11,866 nt of DNA from Hyphochytrium catenoides (taxonomy: Eukaryota; Sar; Hyphochytriomycetes; Hyphochytriales; Hyphochytriaceae). Where the stretch lies: assembly GCA_900088475.1 (NCBI GenBank), contig FLMG01003863.1:1-11866 (forward strand), in the 5' to 3' direction. Both the position numbers and the translations under genes were made by a program. Shown piece after piece: positions 1-9,200 of this stretch; position 1 is the first letter of the stretch, and the number at the start of each line of letters is the position of its first letter. A model generated the notes under the pieces. That model was given only the letters and a program-made list of their open reading frames with translations, was not told where the DNA came from and did no database searches.

Positions 1-158
1 GACTCGCTCGCTCTGCTCCAACCTGTCCCCAAGGACTCGCTCGCTCTGCTCCAACCTGTCCAACTTCCCCCAAGGTCTCGCTCGCTCTGCTCCAACCTGT
101 CCAACTTGTCCCCAAGGACTCGCTCGTTCTCCTCCAACCTCCTCTCCACGGTCTCCAT
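1..158. repeat. Coding minisatellite, about 42-bp unit, 3.5 to 4 copies
   Basis: Units on the plus strand are 1-33 (33 bp), 34-74 (41 bp), 75-116 (42 bp) and a diverged unit 117-158 (42 bp). All begin gactcgctcg or gtctcgctcg. On the minus strand the 42-bp unit encodes 14 residues (ERVLGDKLDRLEQS), exactly two heptads with leucines at coiled-coil spacing. The 33-bp unit lacks 9 bp (three codons) and is 11 residues, which a coiled coil also tolerates. The 41-bp unit has one base fewer and shifts the frame. The repeat may continue beyond the window. Confidence 0.85.
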
Positions 159-517
159 TATTGTTACCAGTTGGCGGGCAAGATACTCGACGGACACCTG
201 ATCGACAACTTCCAGAGCGCGAGAACGCTGCTGTCCTTCGTCACTACTCTCCCTTCTTGCTTGGGAAGACCCGGCAGCTTCTTGCTGTTGTCGTTTGAGG
301 AGTCCAACGATATGCCTAGCCAATGGCTTTGACACCTTAGCTCTTCAATGAGGTCGGTGAAGCACTCTTCCATTGTGATGTGACCCGCAACAACAATTTC
401 AAGGAACCCCCAAGAAAATCCCTTAGAGGTCAACTTCTGAAGTAAAGCCTGTCGATCCCCTTCATTGTCCGGCAAGACGACGAGTGCGAGCGTTTCCAGC
501 GACGAGATGTTGACCAT
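1..517 (-). CDS. 5' part of a coiled-coil protein gene, broken in two places, runs off the left edge
   Basis: I do not recognise this gene. Reading starts at the ATG at 517-515, which has G at +4. The first frame encodes about 60 plausible residues (MVNISSLETLALVV to TDLIEELR) and then degrades. From 335 downwards a second minus-strand frame (VSKPLARHIVGLLKRQQQ onward) stays open to the window edge. It reads as helical, charged protein: VDQVSVEYLARQLV, then METVERRLEENERV, then tandem units such as ERVLGDKLDRLEQS. The two frames differ by one base near 336, with no convincing intron between them. A second one-base loss lies in the repeat unit at 34-74, after which the coiled-coil pattern moves to another frame. 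These breaks may mean a pseudogene, sequence errors or missed introns. The first frame alone ends at a stop at 164-166, so a 117-residue protein is the simpler but less convincing reading. The gene is divergent from the plus-strand gene that starts at 1447. Confidence 0.45.
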
Positions 518-519
518 CG

Positions 520-520
<1 letters not shown>

Positions 521-550
<30 letters not shown>

Positions 551-569
551 ATTGCTGCTACTGCTGCTA
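521..569. repeat. (GCT)n / (AGC)n trinucleotide tract
   Basis: There are ten perfect GCT units at 521-550, then an imperfect extension (attgctgctactgctgcta) to 569. On the minus strand it is an AGC/CAG tract ending four bases before the ATG at 517, so it probably lies in the 5' leader of the coiled-coil gene. In the frame of that ATG it would read as poly-serine. The poly-leucine and poly-alanine frames it creates on either strand are by-products. Confidence 0.9.
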
Positions 570-603
570 GTCCTTCACTTTGACTTAACGGATGGCGGCA
601 AGG

Positions 604-636
604 GCGGCAAAGTTGAAACGGCGGCAAAGTTGAAAC
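604..636. repeat. Short direct repeat, 17-bp period
   Basis: The 16-mer gcggcaaagttgaaac occurs at 604-619 and again at 621-636, with a partial third copy (ggcggcaag) just before. It lies in the leader or promoter side of the minus-strand coiled-coil gene. No function can be assigned. Confidence 0.75.
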
Positions 637-1150
637 CGAGAGCAATGATATCTTGGTCTTGTTATGTGTGCCGAGGGCCAAGGAAGGGGCTGGGGAATGA
701 TGAGAAAGGTCTTCTCTTTCAACGAAGAAGCTCTCGAATGGAGGTGAAGTAAAGGCCTTTAAACAGTGTAATCCCCCCATCTCTTCTCCTTCTTTCTTCA
801 TATTTATCCCGAATCTATAAAACAAATCTGCACGTATAGTTTCCACAATCGATGGTTTCTGATCATTCTTTCACTCCGTAATCAATGTACCACGCCCGAT
901 CGCCGAAAGCTACACTTATATAAATTGCTTTCAAACACCCATGTTTGCTCTGATGTTGTATCAGGAATAACCTCTGATTATCGACGATAGGGGTGAATGA
1001 CATCTAGAATACCTGGAAGGAAAGATTTTAGAACATTGTAGCATATTTGACTCCGAAAGTTGCTTCCACAGACGACTTTATCACTGTTGAGGAGGATCAA
1101 ACCAATCATGAAATGTTTCCGTTTTAGGGATTGTTTCGGAGTTCTGCTCG

Positions 1151-1192
1151 TCGTGATGCGGCCGTGAGGCTGATCTGCAGTTCGCATCACGA
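1151..1192. other. Perfect 10-bp inverted repeat, 22-nt spacer
   Basis: tcgtgatgcg at 1151-1160 is the exact reverse complement of cgcatcacga at 1183-1192. The pair lies about 65 bp upstream of the earliest possible start codon of the FAD/methyltransferase gene. It could form a hairpin in the leader RNA or be a dyad-symmetric protein site. No function is demonstrated. Confidence 0.6.
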
Positions 1193-1256
1193 AGTGAAGC
1201 TTCTGCTGATGAATTTTCCAGATCTCCGTTACTGAGTTCTAGCCTCCACGTTTCCG

Positions 1257-1319
1257 ATGTCCAGCCAAGAGGAGGAGACTGACATAGGCATGAATTTGGA
1301 AGCTCTTACTGGCAAGTGA
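1257..1319 (+). other. Upstream ORF or alternative first coding exon of the FAD/methyltransferase gene
   Basis: ATG at 1257 opens 20 codons (MSSQEEETDIGMNLEALTGK) ending with TGA at 1317-1319. Unspliced, it is an upstream ORF. A possible intron, 1316-1403 (88 nt, donor gtgaca, acceptor agttag), would join codon AA|G in phase to VSSTRDLSPQRATT and then to the ATG at 1447, which would lengthen the main protein by 34 residues to 976. The donor is weak, so I keep 1447 as the start and list this as an alternative. Confidence 0.35.
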
Positions 1320-1446
1320 CAATCCAGCGCTATCCGCAGTAGGATGCTATCGATTGGTTCAATGGATGGCATGACGATTGACAGAAAGCTGATACAAAGT
1401 TAGGGTGTCTTCTACGCGTGACCTCTCACCACAGAGGGCTACAACG

Positions 1447-4400
1447 ATGAGGCAGTTTGGCAGGCGTTCTGGAGGCCCTTCTGATAAGCGCCGCGTAGCT
1501 GTAATAGGGACCACACTGAGTGGCGTTGTGGCAGCCTATTTGTTGAGCTTCAAGCACGAAGTCACGCTGTTTCACACAGAAGATACCTTGGACGAGCTCA
1601 CGCTCGCCACTTTTCTCAATAGTCCCATCCTGTCGAAGCTAGATACGAAGCTTCTGGAACTGATACTCTTTTCTTATGGACCTGCTGCTTTTGCCAATGG
1701 AGGGAATGAACATGGACGCGGGTTGGCTTTCACCTTCAGCCATGCTACACAGCAGTCATTGCGCTTTCTCTCTTCAATATACTATCACAGAACGGCCCGC
1801 CAGAGCGAAGCCTTGGGCGGGCAGGAGTTGGGGCCGTCGTCCACTCTTCGTAGCGGAAAGCAGAAGGAATCCTTTGGAGTGTCTATCGCTTTCATGAAGA
1901 CTCTCCTTCTTGCGATTAAAGACCTCGCGGGGCTGTCAGCACTATATCAATGGTTTAAGCTTTGCTGGTGGCTGCTTCTTGGAGACTGCCTGGTGTTCCG
2001 CATATTGAGCAGGTCTCGTGCTGATGAGACCTTAGCTTCATTTTTATCCCACAAAAGGCTTTCGGCCACTTTCACCACCGCCGTCTTTCTCCCTTTACTG
2101 GCCGCTCTAACTGGCTGCATAGCCGCTGATGGAGGACACACAGAAGACGAGGAGGTGGTATCGAAGGTGAAGGATACAGCAAACGAGGAAGTCTCTGTTG
2201 CTCATAGAGCATACTCTGCGCTGCTGAGTACACCGATGACGGATATAAGACGGCTGTTTCGATCCTGGCTCTCCTCTGAGCTCTCTGTAGTTAGCGTCCC
2301 CATAGGCACGGAGATTCTAGAGGGCTGGTGCTCCGTGGTGCATCGAAATGTTAGAGGAATTGCAATCCAGTCAGTTCGGCCAGGTACTTCTTCTTCACTT
2401 GAAAAGGAAACAGGAGAGAAGCGAAAACCAGAGGTGACGTACAAAGCTAGTCAACAGACAAGTGATCGAGTCATTGGAACTCCAGATATCCTCCTACCTC
2501 TGCCCCTAGTTGAGGAGCATAAGGAGGGAGAGAAGGGAGAAGAAGAAAGGGTGATTACTGAAGCTTTCGATGAGATTGTCGTAGCCCTTCCCGCCCAACA
2601 GGCACAACAGCTCTGCCAGAACCTACCGGAGGAGCTAGAGGGAGCTCTAGAGGCTGTCAAGTATGCGAAGTCGGACGCGACGCATCACTGTACGAGCCAC
2701 ATTCTCCCTCCGATGAGGGGGAAAAGCGTCGCCAGAAAGGCAGACAGACGAGTCCACTGCCATACTGAAGGTGAAGGGGGACACCTGAGCATTACGCTCT
2801 CTCTAGGAGAGATGGCACGGCTAGTTAGTGAAGGACAGACAGAAAGAGAGAGGGTTCCTCCTTCCTCGCCTCTACCTGTCATGACCACTGTTTCTTCTAC
2901 TTCAGCTCTGGCAGGCACTTTAGCGGTAGAAGAGGATTTAGTGTACTGTCATCTAACGTCTCAGAGACCGGTGCTGACAGATGCTTATAAGAAGGAAGTG
3001 CTTCCTATTATCAAGAAGGCGCAGGGCCAGGGCTCCCTCTGGTTCTGCAATGAGTTTTCCGCTCTTGATTCTCTCTCCACGAGAGAATGCGCCGTAGTAT
3101 CGGCATTAGAGATAGCGAAGGGACTTTCAGTAACCTGTCCGTGGAAGGTACGCTAAATCCTCTAGCAAGAAGTTGTAGGGGAAGATGGAGGAAGTCCATT
3201 GTATGCCTATACGGTGTCTATTTTCACAGCTTGCTTGTCCTTACACCCGTTTCTTTTATTCACCCTTCCCACTTCAAGCTCTGTGCTTTGTGGCACCTCT
3301 CTCGCATCTTTCTACCCTTACGCTTGTATGCTGTCCAAGCTTGCCCTAATCGTCTCTCTCCGCAGAAGAATCGTGGATCGGGTTCTGAGAGTCAAAACCT
3401 GCAAGCAATGTACGATGTAGACGCGTCCGATCGTGTCCTCTTACAGGCTCAACCTGGAAAAGAACCTGTCTCCTTCTGGATGTGTTGGGGTCTTTGGAGC
3501 TCTTACACCGATACCGTTCGTCCTCTGTCAAGCTCTCGCGCCGCCTCCCGTCTAGGTCGTCGGTCTCCGTCTCCGAGGCCCTCAGGGTCAGCCTCATCTC
3601 TCACTTCCCCTCTTCTTACTCCTTCCTCTCCTGCCACGTCGTCCTCTACGCCCAATCGGCGATTAAGAGAAGAAGCGCATAGGGAAAGGACATTCCCTGA
3701 AGCTTGTGCCTCGCTTGCTCTTTTCATCGGTACCCGCGCACGTCTTTCTCCGGACGATGTTCTCCTCGACGTTGGTTTTGGAGCAGGAGACCAGCTCCTG
3801 ATTTGGCTGCAAGCCTTTGGGGTGAGGTACATAACGGGAATAGAGCCTGTAGGCGCGCAGCTCGAATGCGCACGTCGGAGGATCCGTCAATTCTTAAGTG
3901 CCGACGAGACGGGGGAGGAACGGCAACATAGAACAACACTGTTGAGTCCAGACGAGAAACTAAAGGTGAGAAGGAGGATTGACGGTCGCAGCGTACATCT
4001 CCTTCAAGGATTCGCTCCGGAACTACCTTTTGCAGAGGAATCTTTCACCAAGATAGTCGCTGTTGATGCCGCCTACCACTTTGCCTCTCGGGAGGAGTTC
4101 ATTCGACGTTCAGTGTCTCTCTTACGGGTTGGGGGCATTCTGACCTTTGCGGACATTGTCATTGACTATCAGAAGCTAGGATATGCAGGTATGTGAGACC
4201 TTATGGTCAAATCAAAATATTTCAGTTTAGCCACGGCTATCCCGTCTATTTAGCAGCCGTTTAGGCGTATGCTGACTCTTCTTCTGCAAATGACAGACCG
4301 GCTTTTGATGTCGGTGTTTGGCTCTATGGCTCAGATCCCGTCAGTGAACATGATCAGTGCCACCTCCATTCAGAAGCAGATGGTTGAGCATGGCTTTGTA

Positions 4401-5054
4401 GAGGTAATTTCTTTTTTTATCCTCCTCTTTAGTCCCCAGTCTACGGATCTGTTCCTGCCTGTTATCTCTGGATTGAAGCCTCCCGTATTCTTTTTTCACG
4501 ACGTCTATCAGGTGTCTCTTCACTAGCACTCGCGCTTCTACCCTGTCTTCTGGCCTGATCTTTCTCAAACCTGATGGTCTTATGACATTCTCTTACGTTG
4601 TAGGTGGAAGCGATAGACTTAACTAAGGATACAATCCAGGGCTTCGTGAGCTTTGTGTTCCGTCGGTCCGCTCTCTTTAGGTTGGGCATATACTTTCTAC
4701 ATCAATGCTTACAGGGCTTCTTGCGTCTCTCCCCTTAGCAATGATAATAAGCCTTTTTGGTTCCCTCGCCTTGGCTCTATCCCTCTTTTGCCATTGTTCT
4801 TGGCATCATTTCGTCGTCTTTCCTATCTTGCGCTTCTCTTGACAAATCGCTCTGCTACCCATGAATTTGCGTCCTTCAGCGCTCTTTCCGACCTCTAACC
4901 GAAACGCTCGCGTGCGTGACTTTCATCGTCCAGGGACTGCGACCTTTCAACGCGGACAAGATGGGGCAAGTTCCAGTTGTTGGCCAGGACACTCCGTTGG
5001 CTTATTGAAAGAGGAATCATCAAGTTTGTCCTCTTTTCGGGCAGGAAGGAGTAG
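1447..5054 (+). CDS. Fusion of a degenerate FAD-oxidoreductase-like domain and a SAM-dependent methyltransferase (5 exons)
   Basis: The exons are 1447-3147, 3366-4188, 4297-4403, 4604-4680 and 4934-5054, giving 942 residues with every junction in phase. Residues 16-567 resemble COG2907 FAD/NAD-binding proteins: Rossmann start RRVAVIGTTLSG at 15-26, then ETLASFLSHKRL, VFLPLLAALTGC, FDEIVVALPAQQA and WFCNEF. The dinucleotide motifs look damaged. Residues 568-942 form a class I methyltransferase: motif I DVGFGAG at 702-708, a GIE acid at 727, DAAYHF at 801-806, LRVGGILTFADIV, and the ending FVLFSGRKE. A Ser/Pro/Arg-rich insert of about 50 residues lies at 620-672. In bacteria COG2907 genes sit next to cyclopropane fatty-acid synthase, and in plants the two are fused. 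Here the methyltransferase looks like the Methyltransf_11 type instead. Methyl transfer from SAM is a safe inference; the substrate is unknown, with a lipid only a guess. I see no clear signal peptide. The start is the first ATG in the frame, just before the Rossmann fold. Confidence 0.85.
3148..3365 (+). other. Intron 1 of the FAD/methyltransferase gene (218 nt, phase 0)
   Basis: The donor is aag|gtacgc, the acceptor ctctccgcag|aag, and a ctaat branch-like site lies about 20 nt before the acceptor. Read-through meets a stop at 3154-3156. Splicing joins the oxidoreductase part to the methyltransferase part without a frame change, which is the main evidence that they are one protein. Confidence 0.85.
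4189..4296 (+). other. Intron 2 of the FAD/methyltransferase gene (108 nt, phase 1)
   Basis: The donor is gcag|gtatgt, the acceptor aatgacag|acc, and a gctgac branch-like site is present. The split codon G|AC gives Asp842. Read-through stops at 4194-4196. Confidence 0.85.
4404..4603 (+). other. Intron 3 of the FAD/methyltransferase gene (200 nt, phase 0)
   Basis: The donor is gag|gtaatt, followed by a T run. The acceptor is acgttgtag|gtg. It joins HGFVE to VEAIDLTKDT in phase. Confidence 0.8.
4681..4933 (+). other. Intron 4 of the FAD/methyltransferase gene (253 nt, phase 2)
   Basis: The donor is tttag|gttggg, which is non-consensus after GT. The acceptor is catcgtccag|g, with a gtgac branch-like site before it. 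The split codon AG|G gives Arg903. The downstream frame ends in FVLFSGRKE, a typical methyltransferase C-terminus, which supports this junction despite the weak donor. Confidence 0.7.
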
Positions 5055-5390
5055 AGTAGATAAGAGCGAAAGGAACGCCAGTGACGGGCGTCCAGTCCGC
5101 CACTACTTCTAGTTGCTACTTTGACAGCTCTCGTTGCTCTCGCCCTTGCGCAGAAAGGAGATGGAATGAAGGTAGAATTGACTGGACTCAGTCTGACTTC
5201 ATCCTACATCACCGTGTTGCTCGGCCAAGAAACAAAGTGGCCTACACTACGGCACTGCAGGATGAGGAAACAAGTCAGCAGACCCCAACCACGGACGCTC
5301 TCGTACGAAGGCTAAGATAGCCAGCCACTTACATGATTAGCCTAGAGGGCTAACATTAAGGTTTAGGGAACTCTTGGTCTTACACAGCCA

Positions 5391-5405
5391 GCGCCCTAGG
5401 GGCGC
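5391..5405. other. GC-rich hairpin in the 3' flank
   Basis: gcgccc-tag-gggcgc forms a 6-bp all-GC stem with a 3-nt loop, followed directly by ctatatacatacata. It lies about 340 bp after the plus-strand stop. It could mark a transcript 3' end or a pause site; neither is shown. Confidence 0.4.
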
Positions 5406-5884
5406 CTATATACATACATACCAGGCCCCGCTGCTGAAGAAGGGGAGAAGATAGCGGGACGTAAAGGTACTATGCAAGGGGTGTTGTTTAGTGCTGAACC
5501 TACATTATAGCGGGACAGGTCTCGCCTCTGTAAGATGTTTATATAGAATCTATTTTGCCTTCAGGCAGCAAGGCAGGTTGTACACTCATACATAGCAAGG
5601 TGACAGATCGGCTCGGCTTCTGTCTCGAACGACCTCCATATACTTTGACAGAGCACTGAGCGGCTGCTGCGAAATTAGTTCTTGATAAAGGACTTGGAGG
5701 TAATCGAGGGGCAGGACAGAGGCTGACACAGGAACAGACGAAACCGGTTTACCCGCAGGAAAGAGAGATATGAAGAAAGCGAACTTCAGCGGAGGAGCGG
5801 TTCGACACGCTGGCCTAAAGCTGAAACAGAGACAAGGAGACAAACTGCGTTGTGTTTGCGATATCGAAGGATTGGGCTGTGTTA

Positions 5885-5890
5885 TTTATT
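5885..5890 (-). promoter_or_regulatory. Candidate poly(A) signal AATAAA for the receptor gene
   Basis: tttatt on the plus strand reads AATAAA on the minus strand, about 315 nt after the receptor stop codon at 6204. It is the clearest canonical signal between the two convergent genes. Whether this organism uses AATAAA is unknown. Confidence 0.35.
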
Positions 5891-6203
5891 CTAAACTTAC
5901 TATACAACTTCACAGCCAGACCAGACAGGTCAGTCTTCTAAAAAAAACATAGGACAGCACGAAGTGGCTGCCCCAACTGTGGCTCCTCCTTGATAGGACC
6001 CGGTGGATGACAAGAGGCAAGACGAGAAAGAGAGACATGACAAAGGAACAGGTAAGTAATAGATAAGAAGAGACATGAGGAGAGATGGAGAAAAGAGGGC
6101 CCAGCGCTAGAGAGGGCGAGGGCACGAGACGGAAAAGGTTGCTGCCCGTAAGAAGAAGGAGACGAGCAATGATGTTCTATGGTACAAAAAGAGAGAGAAT
6201 CTC

Positions 6204-9200
6204 TCAGTCTAAGCTTGCCCTCTCGCTCCGTCCTTCTGGACGAGAGCTCCATAGGAGTGTGAGCGATGAGAGCTCTGCCTCTGAAGGCAATGCCGAAGCT
6301 TGGTGGGCCGGCCCGCTAGATGTGAAGCCATCGCCCTCATCATCAACATCAGAGGCAGCTTCTAGATCCTGCATGTATTGCCTGAAGTCCTCTGTAGAGC
6401 TGCGGCCCGAAAACTGCTCTGAGGGAGAAGGACCCGGGGTGCAGATCTGGTCGGAACACGCAGGAGTCTGAAGAGACTTCTTTCCTTCTGTCACCGTCTC
6501 CAGATCCTGATTGACCAGCGCGAACAGCCGACGAGCAAAGGGGAAATTGAGGAAGGTGAGGAGTTGTGAGAGGACGAACAACAGTTTTAGCGGGCCACTC
6601 ACCCTCTCAAAGGCTTCTTTTTCTTGCCTATCCAGGCGCAATGCTCGAATGATGAAGAAGAGCACGGTGATCACGATAGCAATGAAGACGTAGATCGGGA
6701 GAAGATTTAGGGAGTCTGGACGCCTGACTTGAGCACTAGCAGGCTTCTGTGTGTCTGTCATTTACAGACAAAACAGGTTATTAGCAATAAGAGAGGGGAA
6801 GAGAGAGAGAGAGAGAGAGAGTATGACAGCGAAAGAAAGCTAGTCACGGAGAACTAAAGGAGAGAGCAGAGAGAAAGAGAAAGACAGCTAGAGAACGAAA
6901 GAAGAAAGAAAGAGAGAAAGGTTAAACACACAGACTGACATAGCACAGTAAAGAGATGAGAAGTCCAGGATGGACCCTTTCGATGGTCGTACGGACCAAT
7001 CTCAAGCAGAGAACAGAGGGACGAGCCACAAGAGAGAAGGAAAGGTAGGACAAGCAGTCTGAGACGCCAGGAAGGACAAAAGTGGCGAGCAACTCACTCT
7101 CAAATGACTTCGGATCAGTGCACAAGTAAGCATTCCTCGTGCCATTGCCGTGAGAGGTCCCGCACTTGAAGAGCCTCTTTCCGCCTCCCGAACCTATCGC
7201 CTTCTCTCTCTCCAGACAGGTGGACTCACAGCAGTCTCCCCCATCGTATCCACAAGCCGCATTGTTGTTCACCTCATCGCACCAACCGTCTCCCCTCCAG
7301 CTTTCCATAGCGCATTGCTCCTTAGGGAAAGGACAGTTGGGCTTGTGTCTGCAAAAGAGAAAGTTGAAATAATCTGCCTTCTCTTCCTCGCTCTTTTTCT
7401 CGAGATCGCTGCCATCCAGAAACTCAGGCCCCGTGCTGATGATAGAGTCAAGAGGAAAGAGCCCAGAAACGAGAAGAAGATGCATCAGATGGACAGAGAG
7501 CCAACCCTGCATGTGTCCCTGTTGGTCCACCGCGAAGGTCACTTCATTCTTCTTCAGCCGCCTCAGAATGTCATCATCGACATCAAAGGTAGCCATCCTT
7601 CGACCATTTGTCAGGTCTTTGAACACCTTATCGTCCGCGGATAGCGTCCCAAACAGTGCAGAGGTCGCTGACAGTATACCTGTGACTGTAAGATTCTCCG
7701 CCCCCAGCTTGTTCATCCGCTGGTTTAGCCCTGCAACAGGATCTGGACTAGACCCGTTAACGAATACTTCGGACCAGTAGGCCGTCTTCTTCTTCGCGAT
7801 AAGGCCATCCTGATAGCCCTGACAGCGCTGGTCCAGTGCGGTGTTCCCGAGCTCGTGGATAAGGCAGAGCGTGCTGGTGGTCTCAGGATGCTGCGTAAGA
7901 AATACCTCTCCTGATCTCTTGCCTGCTTGGTACTCGTTTTGCCCTACGTGCACAACGAGCCTATCCACCTGGAGCTTGCCTATAGCTTCGTACCCTGAGT
8001 TGATCGAGACCATTGGGATAGAGCTCTTATCTGCCAACTTGATGGCGTCCTTGAGCCCATCCACGCTAGGGATCGACAGGATAATGCCTGAAGTTCCTCG
8101 ACTCTCGGCAACCGCTCTTTCTACCTTTTCTGCCATGTCTTTAACGTCAAAGACGTTGCTTGTTATCAAATAATTCAGTTTACCCTGTCCTGGACAGTTG
8201 AAGCTCCCTCCTCCGTCTACCCGAGGCGCCGTGCAGTTGAGACCGAGGCCCAGATCGTGCGCTGCAAGCTCCACTCCGGCACTTACAATCTTCCAAAAGT
8301 CGTTAGTAGGATACCCGTGAGTCACCATCGTAATATCCAGGTCTTGAGGCCGACTCAGAGCCCAACCGCCACCTCTTTTAGAGAGAGAAGACCTGGGTCC
8401 TGAGCGGATAACGCGCATACTGGGTCTGAAGCCGCGAGTCAGGCGATAGACAGAGAGAGCGACGGATAAATAGCCCTGAAGATAAGGCTGGGTATCGATT
8501 GTCTCAAAGAGCTTTTGCGGAGAGGTGCGGGCTTTGTGGGCGGCAATGCTTCCAAGAGACGTGAGGAAAATTGGAGATTCCGTGCTTGGGCCCTCCTCTC
8601 CTGGTGTTTTTAAGTCTCTCGCAGAGAGAGCATTTTCGACCAGATGCTGGGACTTCTCTCCTACAGAGAAGATGTGCACTATTCTTTTGTCCTTCCTCAT
8701 CATCTCTGTCATATTAGCCAAGGCCAGTGCGGCCTGGTCCCCGGTGAAGACTCTACTGTCACACAACATAGCTTGCTTGTCACACGCCGCCTTTAGTCCC
8801 CGTCCATACCCGCGACACATAAGACTCTCGGACAAATCCAGCGCACTATCCCGTACGCAGATGCCAGTCAAAAGGGACGAAGTAGACACCTTCATACCCG
8901 CACTGAACCCGGCCGAATAGCCTACCTCTGTGTCATTGACGCCGATGTGCAGCCGCTTAGATGTCGTCCAGTCCCCATAGCTTCCCACCGTGACAATAGT
9001 CCAGTTAGCTGATAACGCGTCGAGCTTGCCCAAAATACTAGGAGAGCCTTCTGTCGCTAGAATAGGGACGATAAGAATGTTTCGCGCGGCGTCTATCTCC
9101 CTTGAAAGACGAGCCAGAGTGTTCTGAACAATCATCTCCTGGGCCTCTCGTGATGACGAGAGATTTGAAGAGCTCTCTACTATGGAAAGGTTGCCTCCAA

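Larger units (their letters stand above)
570..1256. promoter_or_regulatory. Region between divergent genes with TATA-like boxes
   Basis: I see no convincing coding sequence here. The region separates the minus-strand gene (ATG at 517) from the plus-strand gene (ATG at 1447, or 1257), so it should hold both promoters. Candidate core elements are TATAAAA at 816-822 and TATATAAA at 917-924, in an A/T-rich stretch (about 800-960). The second can be read from either strand. A run of pyrimidines lies at 775-800. No start site can be fixed from sequence, so the promoter role rests on gene arrangement. Confidence 0.35.
5055..6203. other. Convergent intergenic region, 3' flanks of both main genes
   Basis: No gene is convincing here. 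Several short open frames (for example about 5081-5320 plus and 5586-5843 minus) lack recognisable domains and overlap each other. The region should hold the 3' UTRs of the plus-strand gene ending at 5054 and the minus-strand gene ending at 6204. Visible elements are a GC hairpin at 5391-5405, the 10-mer atagcgggac repeated at 5451-5460 and 5507-5516, and a minus-strand AATAAA at 5885-5890. I found no plus-strand AATAAA. Confidence 0.5.

Noticed and set aside
465-752. Plus-strand frame with a poly-leucine run
   Set aside because: It is produced by the GCT repeat. The flanks look non-coding, and the minus strand carries a better gene.
430-846. Minus-strand frame with a poly-alanine run
   Set aside because: It is the same triplet tract in another frame, and it overlaps the preferred frame from 517.
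978-1190. Minus-strand 70-residue frame
   Set aside because: No domain, and it lies in the divergent promoter region across the inverted repeat.
5081-5320. Two overlapping plus-strand frames after the methyltransferase stop
   Set aside because: No domain, no good splice link and no support beyond length. More likely 3' UTR.
5361-5367. Telomere-like ttaggg
   Set aside because: A single copy with no tandem array.
5586-5843. Minus-strand 85-residue frame
   Set aside because: No recognisable motif, and it lies in the convergent 3' flank.
6204-6761. Separate small membrane protein starting at ATG 6761
   Set aside because: The ATG lies inside a good acceptor (aatgacag), and splicing to 7098 is in phase and supplies the membrane helix to a secreted precursor.
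6922-7097. Read-through C-terminus of the receptor exon
   Set aside because: It begins with a consensus GTGAGT donor and becomes CT-repeat translation. It is best explained as an intron.
7150-8920. Several plus-strand frames opposite the receptor
   Set aside because: They are antisense shadows of a clearly coding minus-strand exon.
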